64,000 nt of DNA from Bathymodiolus brooksi (lineage: Eukaryota; Mollusca; Bivalvia; Mytilida; Modiolidae): NCBI GenBank assembly GCA_963680875.1, contig OY804580.1:109743534-109807533 (forward strand), read 5' to 3'. The position numbers were made by a program, and so were the translations under genes. Numbering within the stretch: the first letter of the stretch is position 1; each line of letters opens with the position of its first letter. Below are positions 43,401-55,800 of the stretch, one piece after another. The notes below the pieces were generated by a model. The model searched no databases. It was given only the letters and a program-made list of their open reading frames with translations, and had not been told where the DNA came from.

Positions 43401-43407
43401 ATTATGT

Positions 43408-43495
43408 CCAACACGTAAAATTCTAGATGACGAAATACACTTTCTTTTACACTGTAAAGATCCTAATTATTTAATGACTACTCAATTAACAATTT
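43408..43495 (+). pseudogene. Remnant of another LINE C-terminal zinc tail
   Basis: One frame reads CPTRKILDDEIHFLLHCKD and PNYLM. DDEIHFLLHC is the His/Cys core of the LINE C-terminal tail, diverged from the copy at 42.7 kb. It begins right after the previous LINE's tail, suggesting the neighbour inserted beside or into it. The sequence decays after 43495. Confidence 0.55.
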
Positions 43496-43949
43496 AGATA
43501 TTGCAAACATTTCTGATATGGCAAATAATTATAATACTCCATGTTGAACCATCAACAAGATGGGTAAAAAATATGGTTCCTACATTGAACTGTCTTTGGA
43601 ACTGAGAAACAGGAGACTGAAATATTTCCGATTTATTCTTTTGAATAATGTATGTCATAAAACTACAATGTTTTGATTTAATAACTAATTCAGTTTCAAA
43701 ATATTACAGATTGCAAAATATTCATCATTCATTAGATTTCTGAATTTATTTTTATTCTGGTATTGTTATTTTACATGTAGTCACTTCTTATCAGCAATCA
43801 GTTAAATTCATATGCAATAAAATTTCCAACTGAGAAAATAAATATTAATCACTTGAATTAACAGCTTATCAATTATATGTAAAATCATTATTGTCTGCTC
43901 AAAATGAAAATCTGGTGTTCGTATATTTACATTATTTGTGTTTGTTTGC

Positions 43950-44065
43950 GTATAGTGGTGTCCAACACATATTGTGTTGTGTTTTTTGCTTGTGTACCCT
44001 ATGTTGACAGTCTCTCTGGATTTCCATGTTTTGATTGCCCCTTCGGTATTCTCTAACGTTTAAAA
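43950..44065 (+). repeat. R1-related repeat fragment
   Basis: GTGGTGTCCAACACATATTG, GTTGACAGTCTCTCTGGATT, GCCCCTTCGGTATTCTCTAAC resembles the tail of the R1 copy at 278. Confidence 0.6.
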
Positions 44066-44120
44066 ACAACCGGCTATGCAATAAATCTCGTATCGTTTGC
44101 TCCAGTCATGATATTATATA

Positions 44121-44258
44121 ATTATAGTCTTTTGTTGAGGTCAAAACGAGTTTTTATGGATCTTAAAAACGATATTTACCGAATCCTTTAGGCTGAGGTG
44201 AATATTGATTTCTAAGGTCCATAGAAACTCGTATTGACCGATACAAAAGACTGTAATT
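44121..44258. mobile_element. Foldback palindrome
   Basis: ATTATAGTCTTTTGTTGAGG to ACGAGTTT is imperfectly inverted as AAACTCGTATTGACCGATAC and AAAAGACTGTAAT. 44265-44600 holds a weaker similar hairpin. Confidence 0.6.
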
Positions 44259-44639
44259 GTTTTATTACATCAAAATGAATAGAAATAGAATCCACGTGAT
44301 TCTTTTTATAGATATCGTTAGAAAACGAAAGTGAAACCAAGTCAATACGAGTTTTAATCAAACAATATCAAATTTTACGGAATGTCAAGTGACAGCATGA
44401 TAGCCAATAAAATTGTTTAAATAAAATCCTTATGTAATAATATACAATTATAGCTTTTGTATGAGGTTGATACGTGGTTATATCGACCAAACAGAAGTAT
44501 ATCGACTGAGGCTACAATTGTTATATTATTAATCCACATTATTGACAAATATAAGGAATATTTTGCAGGAATTAAAAATATTTGTCCAATGCTGTAACTT
44601 TTGATTTCTGTATATATATCAATGCATTTTTTTAATGGA

Positions 44640-44791
44640 TTTTGGGAAAATTTATGTTTATTTTTATTAACGTGCTGTATGACCGTGCAATCTGCTATTT
44701 TCTATATTACAAAAATTTTGGGAAAATTTATGTTTATTTTTAGTAGTGTGCTGTATGACCGTGCAATCTGCTATTTTCTATATTACAAAAA
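44640..44791. repeat. 76-bp tandem duplication
   Basis: TTTTGGGAAAATTTATGTTT to CTATTTTCTATATTACAAAAA occurs twice, 76 bp apart, with few differences. Confidence 0.9.
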
Positions 44792-44942
44792 TTGTTGATT
44801 GTGCAACCTTTGTTTATGCAGTATATCATGTGATTTGGTATCTACCAATCAAATTTTAAGAATGATATCAGATTAATAATATTAATAAATATTTTAATGG
44901 TAATAACTATAAATATTGAATATTGAATATTATAAACATACT

Positions 44943-45068
44943 GCCTTTAATTGAGGGCGTTATGGTAGATTACCACACTCAGAAAACCAATATCATCCGA
45001 GACAAAGTCGAGGGTGATATTGTTGTTTTCTGAGTGTGGTAGTCTACCATAACACCCAAAACTAAAGG
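44943..45068. mobile_element. Foldback/MITE-like palindrome
   Basis: GGGCGTTATGGTAGATTACC, ACACTCAGAAAAC is inverted as GTTTTCTGAGTGTGGTAGTC, TACCATAACACCC; outer CTTTAATTGAG / CTAAAGG. Confidence 0.8.
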
Positions 45069-45267
45069 GAGCATATTTTATATTATACTGAATGCGCTGG
45101 TATTACATTGTCAAAGGTGTGTGTTGTTTTAATACTGATTTAAAGTAATTCTCTTAGAACTAAATTACAATATCTAATTTAATAAACTTTTAATTAACAA
45201 GGAAACAAAAACAACTGTAACAATGGTGTAAAAGTGTAACAATATAAAAATATTTGAATCACAGCCA

Positions 45268-45660
45268 TCATTTTGAATAAAAATTGAAATGAACAGTACA
45301 GTTATAATTGGATACGGCTGGCATCACATTTCGGTTATTAGCCTCCATGAGGCTGTTGAATTGTACTGGCATAGACTGAACACTCTGAACGGGGTTACTT
45401 GGAACATTTGCAGGGGGTAAATTTTGCAGTTCAAAATCATTGTCAAACAGTGCTTGTAAATCAGTATCGGCAAAGAGAAAATCTACATCTGTGGTATTGA
45501 TATCGCTTGAATTTTTTTCATTACTTCCCACATTTGACATATTCTCAGTGTTGGATGGCAGAGTTGTCTGCGAACTTTTGACCACAGGGATTTGTCAGAG
45601 TATCATTCAAACAATCTGAAATTTCACGCTTCTTTTTGTCACTTAACCTGGTCTGAATGT
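45268..45660 (-). pseudogene. Unidentified C-terminal protein fragment, one frameshift
   Basis: The minus-strand frame 45585-45268 encodes an acidic, Asn/Ser-rich 105-residue tail with DVDFLFADTDLQALFDNDFE and a terminal NYNCTVHFNFYSK. One extra base near 45592 separates it from an upstream frame reading DIQTRLSDKKKREISDCLND. The ending NCTV-x-F-N-F resembles tails of Crypton-derived DUF3504 proteins, but that is a weak resemblance. The S1 SINE at 45718 lies just upstream and may truncate it. Function unknown. Confidence 0.35.
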
Positions 45661-45717
45661 CCAAGAGCGTACTGTTGTCTGTTTGTTTATTACAAAATTA
45701 TTGTAAATTACAAAAAA

Positions 45718-45880
45718 GGGTGCACTCATCTCGCAGCCGCAAGCTATCAAGCTTATCAGTTGCTTGTCCATGGCCGGTGGTTCTCTCCGGGTACTCCGGT
45801 GTCTTCCACCACTAAAACTGGTCGCCATGATATAGCTGAAATATTGCTGAAGGTGACGTTAAACACCAAAATTCAATCGA
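45718..45880 (+). mobile_element. S1 SINE, 5' truncated or diverged head
   Basis: GGTTCTCTCCGGGTACTCCG, ACTAAAACTGGTCGCCATGA, ATAGCTGAAATATTGCTGAA, TTAAACACCAAAATTC: S1 body and tail. Confidence 0.75.
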
Positions 45881-46502
45881 TCATTAATATAGTTTTGGAT
45901 TTATTCTCGCCCTGAATATGCATGAAATCTCGCCCCTTGGGCAACCAATTTGTTTACATATATATCCATTTGTTTTTTCAGATGATGTGAAGAAAAACTA
46001 TTATAAGCTGTGAGACAGAAATTGAAATTATCACCAAATAAAGATAGTGATTGAATGCTTAAGTAAACAACAATCACTTAATATATTAATGTGTGCACAT
46101 CGTCGCCTCTCCACTCAAAAACCTTCGACTGGAACGACCACCACGTGTACCCGCGAACTGTTATTTCAATGAGCTAGCACTTTCAAAATACAACTCAGTG
46201 TGTTGATCTAGAACAAAACCGACATTATCACCATTTCATTGAATGCCACTATTTAGTTGAAAATTTGCTCTTTTGGCGTGTAATAACAATCATTCACTCA
46301 CTCCTTATTATAACATGGCAACCCCCTGGGGACGCTCTGAGCAGCTCTGTGGTCTTGAGTCCTGGAAACCTTCGTCAATACCCAGTGATTAGTGTATATC
46401 ACATGTAAAACATTCATCTATAAACAATCTGGACAGAAAGTATATAAATCAAAAATAAAATATTTTATTTCTTGCTTTATTAAACTCTCCAAATGCTCCT
46501 AA

Positions 46503-46830
46503 CTTGACGACAGTGGTCAACTCAGTACTAAAATTTATGATAAGCGGGACGACTTCAATTTTAAAATCATAAATTTTCCAAACATGTGCAGCAATATACC
46601 AGCTTCTCCTGCATATGGTGTTTACATCTCGCAATTGATTCGCTATGCAAGGGCCAGTAGCAATTATTCTGATTTCCTGAAACGTCATCTTCATCTGAGA
46701 AACAGGCTACTGGACCAGGGCTATAAAAAGATTCGCCTTATTCGATCTCTTAAAAAGTTTATATTCCGATAACAAGATCTTGTCGAAATATATTCCGTCT
46801 CTGCAGAAAAGATTATAAACGATGGATTTT
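46503..46830 (+). pseudogene. C-terminal remnant of a retroelement-type protein (IPASPAYGVYISQLIRYARA motif)
   Basis: The frame reads DDSGQLSTKIYDKRDDFNF, IINFPNMCSNIPASPAYGV, YISQLIRYARASSNYSDFL and a long basic tail to NDGFS. I recognise the YDKRDDF...NIPASPAYGVYISQLIRY segment as a C-terminal piece of a dispersed retroelement-encoded protein family common in marine animals, but cannot name the superfamily with certainty. One in-frame stop sits after KKFIFR at 46770, and an upstream stop closes the fragment at 46500. No catalytic domain is present here. Confidence 0.6.
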
Positions 46831-47578
46831 CATATAGTAAAAATGTATAAAGATAAGGTTTCAACAAAAATGTCAAAAATATTTTTTTAATCAATGTGTG
46901 ACGTAAAAGTGTTTTTGACATTTGCTTCACTGAGTTTGGCGCTGATTTGACAACTGTTTTACCTGTTTTGTTCAAGTATTGTTGTAAATACTGTTATAGT
47001 GACAGCCGGAAACTTTGAGCCGTAATGAAAGGGGGAGGATTGGCGCTGTAAAATCTGATTCAGCCCACCATTTCTTTAAAAATGCCTGTACCAATTCAGG
47101 GTCATTACGGTTTTCACAGTTTTCCGGTTGTTGACTGATTTTGTCTGTTTATATACTTATGAGTTTTGACTTTCCCTGTGTTAGATTGTTCGGAGTTCGG
47201 TAATTTTGTTATTACCCTTATTTACTTTAACGGCTATTCAAATAAGTTCACACTACGTTTATTATTAGATATCCATATAGTACAAATAAAATGACGGGTA
47301 GGTACTGGCAGCTGATTGAGTTTTGGCAATAACATTGCCTGCGGTTATTGTAAATCAAGTTGTCATTACATCGGAAGTCACAATACGCAGAATGACGCGT
47401 CGGTGTGGGAATATAGAGGACCATTTACTAGTAGTTTAATATTAACAAATTTAAGTCCATTATGCCTCTCTCATTTCCGGGACACATATCCATCACAAAA
47501 GTAAGCGTACGTCCTCCTATGTTTACTTACTGCTATATGAATATTCGCATATCATAACAGAATTATGGTATGTAACGC
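46831..47578. other. No recognised gene
   Basis: A plus-strand frame near 47316-47504 is open and Cys/His-containing but has no acceptable start or acceptor and no family; treated as non-coding. Confidence 0.4.
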
Positions 47579-47579
47579 T

Positions 47580-47790
47580 ACTTTCAACAATATTTCCGTT
47601 ATATCGTTGCGGTCAGTTTTATTGGTGGAGGAAACCGGAGAAAACCACCGATATGATGGAAGTCACTGACAAACTTATGAACATAATATTTTATCGAGTA
47701 CACCTCACCATAACCAGGATTCGAACTCACTACGTTAGTGCTTATAGGCACTGATTGCAAAGGTCCAACTACATATGTTTACGACCACTA
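47580..47790 (-). mobile_element. S1 SINE, inverted
   Basis: CTTTCAACAATATTTCCGTT, GTCAGTTTTATTGGTGGAGG, GAAGTCACTGACAAAC, TTTATCGAGTACACCTCACC, AGGATTCGAACTCAC (inverse B box), TAGGCACTGATTGC. Confidence 0.82.
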
Positions 47791-48780
47791 TGGCCCTTAT
47801 ATTTTTATTTAGAAGTATTTCATCAAGAAGGTTGTACAAGGAACTCTATCTACAGTCTCAATGGGAATTTCTACATTTGCATATTTGCTTGTTACTATGT
47901 GCAGATTCGTGTATAATTATGAAAATCTTTCTCAATTTATAAAGGGATAGCAATGGATCGCCTTTTCTCAAAAGATGGGCAGTGTAGGAGACATTTGTTT
48001 TTTGCGTCAAAATAATACGTATTTTTTGGATCATGAAATTAAGCCATGTTTGCTATCATAATATATAATTCCATAGTTACTTGTAACCCTCCCACATATG
48101 CAATTAATGTGCACAAAACGTGCTATCTATGAAATATGAATACCACGTTATTGGAGCATAGACGACAAATGTTAAGAAAAACATAAATGTGTGAACAATA
48201 TATTGGCATTCCCAATGGTATTTGATGCACTCAAATAGCATCGGTGTATACTACTCTATGTACAGTATGTGAGCCGTGTGGAGACGACTGCACATTCTGT
48301 TTACATCTTTATGAAAAATGATCTTGTATTCCTTATTTGAGTGGTCAATTTTCAAAACTGTGAAGCAATAAAAAAAAGTCACTATCGTTTCAAAACATAC
48401 CCTTATCCAAATATCCTTTTATCCTTAGCTAACTGGACAATATATGTTTCCATACTAAAGTAACAAAAACGTTTTTTTTGTTCTTAAATTTAATGCGAAA
48501 AAAAGGGGGGGGGGGGGGTAAATTAGTTTTACACCGAATTATCTCCCTTTGATGTCAACACGATTTCATTTTTGTGAAATAAATTATGTCAACGGGGGAA
48601 AATGATAGAAATAACTTTTATTATATGTTAAAATAAGTTGAAATTTGTTAAAAAAAAAATAAACATTGATTGAGCGTTTATGACCTAAATTAAATTTCCA
48701 CTTCAAATTATGTTTTCATGAAGAAATAAACGCTTGATTTAATCATCCCTACAAAATAATTTGCACATATTCGAAGCATT
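47791..48780. other. AT-rich DNA, nothing recognised
   Basis: A poly-G run of about 12 at 48506 and short A-runs; no gene or named repeat. Confidence 0.45.
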
Positions 48781-48903
48781 TGCACACGGGCTCTTTATAT
48801 AGCCTCTTAATACACGGTGGTAAGTCGTTACAGACACTTTCCGGAGAAACGGCACATTTATGATAAAATAACGGACCTTTTCAGATAAAAACATGGCGTA
48901 GAG
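48780..48903 (+). promoter_or_regulatory. Possible TATA-type promoter and 5' leader
   Basis: CTCTTTATATAGCC at 48791-48804 contains TATATAG, followed by about 100 bp of mixed sequence and the ATG at 48904, with a short upstream ATG-GCG-TAG. Only the position before the candidate exon supports this. Confidence 0.2.
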
Positions 48904-49110
48904 ATGGATGACGATCGGGAAATCGAAGATTTAGGCAAGACGAACAGGTTTATATTAATTTTAATCTTTTTCACGGAATGAAAGGATTATCAAAGATTTT
49001 GTTTAGAATGACTTTTTTCAAATATTCAACTTTCTTTCTTTCTTTCTTTCTTCAGGTATGACCCGCCGTTCTTTTATGTCGGCGCACTCCTACGTATTAC
49101 GGCAGGATAG
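48904..49110 (+). CDS. Candidate first two coding exons of an unidentified gene
   Basis: ATG at 48904 opens MDDDREIEDLGKTN and ends AACAG|GTTTAT at 48947. After a 108-bp intron with a pyrimidine tract (TTTCTTTCTTTCTTCAG) the second exon at 49056 completes an Arg codon and reads YDPPFFYVGALLRITAG. The phases match. The frame then meets TAG at 49108 unless a weak donor at TA|GTGATA is used. A TATATAG lies 108 bp upstream. No family recognised; a chance arrangement cannot be excluded. Confidence 0.35.
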
Positions 49111-49666
49111 TGATAAAAATATTATATACACCCGCACCCATTAAAAAAAAAAGAAAAAAAAAAGAATTGTGCTGTATTTAAAAATGTGTGTATCCACCAT
49201 TGCGTGCAAGGATGTGTTTATATGTACATTGTGAGAACTCGATTCTATACAAATTTTTACATAGTAAGTAAAAGAAAACATAATGATCAGTTCAGCTTAA
49301 AAGGTCTTAAAAAGAATGTTCGCTTCAGATTTAATAATTGTAAAAATGTTCATTTAAAAAATTGGTATTCAATCCAGGCTCACTAAAACACTATTTGGTT
49401 AAAATCACTACTTTTCTAATGATGAGTAATATTCTTTACATTTATGTGTAAAAGTCATAATAAAATAAGGCTCACTATATTTCGATATAAAAGGGATCTT
49501 GGAGGCAAGCGTTAATAAAACATCATACACTTTTAAAAGCATTAATCGGATAAAATAGTCTATAATATGCTTAAAAGGTAAAAGTATGCTATAGCACTGT
49601 ACCATCATTGCTGTTCGATTAAAATGGTAAAAATAGCACTGTTTGTCACTATTACTTGTCAACCCG

Positions 49667-52600
49667 CTACTCGTTACCCGCCATCTGCCGCAGTCTGCTG
49701 ACATGCATATCATAGCAGAAGATCCTACTTAGGCTTTCCATTTTCATATACTGTTTTTGTTTAATACGAATTCCATAGTTTATTTCTTGACTTGTACAAT
49801 CCATCAAGAGCTGGACCAGCATATCTGCATCCTGTATATCCTGATATAATCCATTTCTTAAACTATCAAGATATTCTTGTATTTTCTGGAGGTGCCTTTC
49901 CCGTGTACTTTTCAGACTAGAACAGACCAACAAGAAATGATATATGTTCTCATCTCCTGTTTCACAGAGTGTACAGATGGAGGAGATATTTTTGTTGTAT
50001 CTTGATTTTATGTTTAAAAGCATATATGACTGCGTCACAAGTTTGCTCTTTATCTCTCCAGATTTTATACTGATTGGGTCATTTCCTGTACTCTGCCATA
50101 TATTATGTGGCTTTGACATAGGCCTATCCTGTATTTGTAGATACTTCAGTGATTTTTTCTCAAGCTGGTCTGCTTTACATCGCTCATGCCAATACATATT
50201 CTGATGGGATTTCACTATTCGCTTCCATTCCTCTTTCGATTTTGGTTGTTCCATAAGCTGTTCAACTGGTTCGAGTTTGTATTTTTGTATTACTTCTTGT
50301 ATTCTATTTATAAAAGTATGATCTTTCTCGTTACGCATTGCAAGTTGTCGCATAAGGATTTTGTATTCCACTGTAGTGTTGTTTCTTATTATGTTCATCA
50401 GTAGCGAGAGCATATTTCGCTCAATCATCATGTATATTGGTACAATTAGCACATAGACTGCTGTATTTGCTACTTGGTTTGATAGGCATTGGAGTTGTCT
50501 AAGTAGCTTCCTTTGCATTATTTCCATCTGCTCCATTTCTTTTTTCTTGATTGGCATTACCTCTAGTCCATACAGAATTTTAGGTACGGCGTATACTTTC
50601 CCGAGATTGTGTGATATAAGAGGAGAGAAACCTTTCCTTAAATGTAGTCCTGCCCCCAGCATGCCATAAATTGCTGCTCTTCCTGATTTCAGTTTTTCAT
50701 CAATATTAATTGAATTCTTCTCATTTCGTGAAATACCTAGATGTTTTGTACATGTGTTTCTGCTGACCTTACAGTCACCTATGTTAACTTTCCTTTCACT
50801 ACTGGTATTATAGCATATGAGGTCTGATTTTTGTGGGTTGATTTTCACAAGATCTCTCTGAGTATGGTGGTATATAATGTCCATAATACTCTGGAGTTCA
50901 CATTCAGAATGTGCAAGTACGAGTATGTCATCTGCACATGTAGGTGCAGCAAGGCTTATTGTTCCTAGATGACTGCCTAGGCCACTTTCTGTTACGCTGT
51001 CCAGTATTGCATTGTTGTAGCATTTATATAAAGATGTCGAGAGTTTTGCTCCTTGTTGTATGCCCTGGTTGATATAATTTTTTTTCAAACAGATGGTTAT
51101 CCCATTTTACTTGGGTGGTCATTTCTCTGTACATATTTCGCAGTAATACCCACATGTCGCCTTTAATACCATTATGGTATAATTTGTTGAAAAGGATTTC
51201 ATGATTGAGCTTATCGAAAACTTTTTCTGCATCAAGGGTTAATAGTAATAATTCATCGTTATTTGTGCTGGATTCTATTATCACCTCCGATGCTATGAAA
51301 GCTGCAAATAGCATAGGAATTGCTTCTGTAAATCCTCTTTGTAGCGGGTTTTGTATCTGATCAATTTGGATGTCTACCCTAGATTTAAGTATGCTTTGGA
51401 TAATTTTTGTGAAGATTTTTGTTACGGTGATTCCTCTATAATTTGCTGGATTTTGCCGGACTTTATTTTTCTTTAGCACTGGTGTCATTGTACCTCTTTT
51501 TAGCATCTGTGGGATATCGAGCTCCTCTATTATTGTATTTAGTATGTGCAATATCAGTGGTTTTAATTCATCCATTGCATATTTGTAGTGCTCGGCTGAT
51601 ATGCCATCAATATCTGGCGATTTCCCTGGCTTTAAGTTCTTGATAGCTCTCTCTATTTCTTCCTCTTTAATTGGTTCAATTTTCAATTTTCCTTTTTCAT
51701 TCTTTTCTATAATGACATTCTGTATATGTGACAGATCGTATTTTTCGTAATCAAAATCTTGTTTAAAATCTGGGTTTGAAAGATCTTGGAAGTATTTTTG
51801 CCACAAAGCCATGATGTCTTCATTAGTTTCTGCTACTTGGTCGTTGTATTGGAGAATTCGAGTATGTTGTATGTCTACAGATCGTTGTCTTCTTAGCAGA
51901 TAGTGAAATAATTTGGTATCAGAGGATGACGCTGTCATGATATTTCTTGCCAAGCATTCTCTTTGTGATGCATATGCCTGTCTGCGCTTTCCTTAAGAGT
52001 CTTTTTGCTACCATCAGTTGTGATTTTAGAGGGTTCTCTCTTCCCTTTGGTTTTCCTGCATTTCTCCACTGGTTATATTTGATTTTTGCATTCTTTGTAG
52101 CTTCTGCTATATTATTATTCCATATAGACTTCCCTGCTGGTTTTCTTGTTGTAGACTTGCGATAATTTGGTATAGTTTTATCGCATGCAGTGTGTATAAA
52201 CTCTTCCATGGCTATAATATCCTCTTCTATATTTCTAATGGAGTTCTGAAGAACTTGAGCTACACCATCCGTGATTGTTGACTGGTAGGTGTTTAGGTCA
52301 CATTTTTCCCATTTTGTTTTCACTATGGTGGTTTTTGGTTTATAGGCTCTTCTTACCAATTTTCTTTTTATTTGGGCTATCACTGGAACATGATCAGACG
52401 TATTTTTTGGATCCATATCCATAATCTCTACCTTTTTTAATATGTTCTTACATGTTGAGATTATGTAGTCTATTTGTCCTGATGATTTTCCATTATGGTG
52501 GTAAAATGTATCTTTCTCTGGATAATTTATACTTAGGCCTATCCTATTCTCTAGAAGGAGTTTTTTTAAAGAGTGGATCATGACTTGTCTTGTCTCGGTG

Positions 52601-52810
52601 TGCGGAGCCATTCATATCACCACATATAACTATTTCATGTGTATTTCTATATTTCTCTATTACTTCTGTCAGTTGTGATATCATATCTTTATACTCGCAG
52701 TTCATTTCTTTGCTGTCTGATGGCATATATATATATTAATCAGGCATATTGGTGATGCACTAGTGTCAATCTGTATTACTTGTATTCTACTATTTCCTTC
52801 ATCCATTACC
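49667..52810 (-). pseudogene. Non-LTR retrotransposon (APE-type LINE): endonuclease C-terminus, reverse transcriptase, C-terminal zinc knuckle
   Basis: Read right to left: the endonuclease continues with NIYMPSD, CGDMNGS and TSDHVPV (APE endonuclease motifs); then the RT with GKSPDIDGISAEHYK, NYRGITV, LDAEKVFDKLNHE, QGIQQGAKLSTSLY and the catalytic PTCADDILVLA. It ends with a C-terminal CTLCETGDENIYHFLLVCSS zinc-binding segment and a stop at 49667. Three single-base frameshifts interrupt it: near 52562 (T-run), near 51940, and near 51080 (T-run). The order and motifs fit the CR1/jockey-like group; the exact clade is unassigned. Coding length without the insertion is about 1,150 codons, normal for the group. 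It is inactive as shown and split from its N-terminus by the DNA transposon to the right. Confidence 0.9.
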
Positions 52811-52813
52811 TTT

Positions 52814-55800
52814 AGTCAGGTCGGATATTTGAAAAAGTCGTCGTTTAAAGAGTCTAGCGGCATTTTATTAGTATTTAGTCCAACATACCTTTTCACCCTG
52901 TTTCTAAGCACATGCTAAACCATCGATAGTTCAAAATGGATATAAGCTTAAACATTAGAAAACGATCTTTTTCTGGTCAATACGATATTAACAAGTGTGT
53001 TATTTGTCAGGAATATAAAACAGATGCCCTAGAACATAAAAAGTAAAGGGGAATTCAGACCCTGAAAGAACGTGCCTCTCAAAGACAAAAATATAAGAGA
53101 CGTACGATATTATGAGGCTATTGATCGACTAGAAAAGCTTCATACACCTGACGAAGTCTTTTGCCATAGAAAATTTTATCCTGAGTTCACTCATCAGAAA
53201 CAAATCAAAACCTTTGAAGCCAGAGCTGAAGGGCAAAAGGCAGATGTTGAATCGCCAAATGGAGTTACATGTTCGGATTCGATGGCTCCGTCGACGTCCA
53301 AATACTCGAGTAGAAAATCTGTAAAACCAGTCGATTGGAATCTATGCATTTTTTGTGAGATTTCCAACAAAGATAAGTTGTTCAATATTTCAACGTTTTC
53401 TGTCAGCAATAAGATCTTGCAAGATTCAAAATTGGAAAACACTATGCGTTTACGTTTAGCAGGGATTAACGATTTAATAGCTGCAGAAGGGAAATATCAT
53501 AGCAAATGTCTCAATGCATTCAAATATGATACACATCAAACGAAAAAGGATTGTGAAACAATAGATCTTGCAATGATTTTTTTAGTTCAAGAACTTGGAT
53601 ATGCTGCCTCTAAAAATCAAATATTCCAACTGTCTGATGTTTGGGAAAGATATTGCTCACTAGTAGCACAGACCAACGGAGATATCTCTCAGTCATTTAT
53701 CTCCCGCAGAACAACATTTAAAGAATACTTACAAAACAGACTCAGAGACGAATATCAATTTTTACGCCCACTTCATCGGTCGATTTTTGAAAGGAAAACC
53801 CTGCTGATTCCTCATGCATACTCGCAACATGTTTTGGGAGAACTTCATTACCAAGGAGCAACTCCGTTGGAGGAAGATGAAGGGCTTACTATGCCAAATT
53901 ATGATCCAAAGGGCAATTTCTTCCTACAGCTTGTTCATGTTGCACTAAAGATCAGAGGAGATTTGATAGGAATGGACGGTCATGTAGGTCTCAGTGTTAA
54001 CGAAGATGATGCAATCAATTGTGTCCCCGACCGTTTATTTACGTTCCTGAATCTCGTGTATGGTGGTCAGGATATTTGGAACCAAGACGGTAATCCTGAA
54101 GATTCAAAGAGTACAAAACAAACCAAAATCCTCAGCATTTGTCAAGACATAGTGTACGGTGTCAGTGAGGGTAGAAAATGGACACCAAAACATATTGGCC
54201 TGTCTAGCACATTACACCAGATGACCAGACCTAAGCAGTTGGTAAGCCTGTTTCACACTGCTGGGCATACATTGAATCACCATGATGTGCTCAATATAGA
54301 TACTGGACTGGCAGAGAAGTCGCTAGAATCACTGGACGTGAATACCGAATGTTTTGTGCCACATAATTTAAAGGATAAGGTGTTCACTCATTTTACGGCT
54401 GACAATATTGACATAAATGACTCCACTTTGGATGGAAAAAATAGATACTAATGGTCTAATAGACTTTAATGATAGAGCTGCATTGATTATAGATGGCAAA
54501 TTCTTGTTCAGAGTTTGAAACACCAGGGTTTGAGGACATTTGGTGAATATGCAGACATGTATGTGGGAGTCGTGCTAAGAAAAGGTGTTAGATTTAGACG
54601 AATTGATGTTGTTTTTGATCGATATCGTACAGTCTATAAAATCAGGAACACGAAAAAAAGATCAAAATCCGTACAGCCAATTAGAAGAGTAATTGAAAAC
54701 CGTAACGTTCTTCTACCTTCTAATTTGCCAAGTTTGCTTTCTTTGTCTGCAAATAAAGAAGACTTGGCCTTCTTTTTGGCAACATAACTCATCCGGTAAG
54801 CTCCTGAAGGCAAAGTTGTGGTCACTGGAGGGGGGTTTATTTCCGAGGACCAGGCAGACAGCAATGACAAGAGCCTGCATTTAGATAACTTGAAGGCAAC
54901 ACAGGAAGAGGCAGACATGCGCATGATTCTCCACATGCTTCATTGCAAAAAGGTATCTAATTGCCGAACTATCGCTGTATCTGCAACCGATACCGATGTC
55001 TTTTTGCTTTTACTGCATCATGCTTACGGAATGGATATCAAGATATGGATGATGGCAGGAACGTCTAAAAGCCCAGAGAGTATACCAATACACTCTGTTT
55101 TAGAGACGAATTTGCCTACAAGACGTATGGCCCAAAATGTATTGGCATTTCACTCAATTACTGGCTGTGATACTACGTCCTTCTTCTATGGGATTTCGAA
55201 GAAAAAGGCGTATAAGGTTTATGAGCAAGATGTCAATCTTCTTGAAGGAATTGGAGAAGCAGAACTAACTGACGAGAAGATCAAATTAGCCGAGGTTTTC
55301 ATATGCAAACTTTACAATCAAGTGACTGATACCTCTGATGAAGCTCGGGATCTGATGTTTGGAAAATCGAAGAGTCCAGAAAGTCTTCCCCCTACTAGTG
55401 ATGCGTTGAAATTGCACATTGAGAGAGCTCACTTTCAAGCAAGTGTGTGGAAACAACTGAGCGAATGTTGTCAAGCCAGTTTTGCCTTCTCCTGTAACCA
55501 TGGGTTGGAGCTTGGATGGTGATCGTTTAATACCACTTCTTATGACACTTGATCCGGTCCCACAAGCATGTCTTGAAATGATATCGTGTCAGTGCTCCAC
55601 TGGTTGCATAACGTTACGATGCAGCTGTAAAAAAGCCAAATTGCCATGCACAGACCTCTGTAAAAGTCATCAGAGTAAACATGAACAATGTGTTAATTCT
55701 AGGATTTAGTTACAGCCGAAAACGCACGAAATATTGATTTACGCATGCGCAAACAAGGTTTATATATATTAAAGTTACAAATCTGTTGTATTTAAACCTA

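Noticed and set aside
47316..47504. Cys/His-containing plus-strand frame ending near a GTAAGC
   Set aside because: No ATG, a stop directly upstream of any acceptor, and no recognisable family.
48272..48300. Similarity of AGCCGTGTGGAG-ACGACTGC to the left flank of the pentamer array (36952)
   Set aside because: Only about 20 bp match; too short to claim a shared element.
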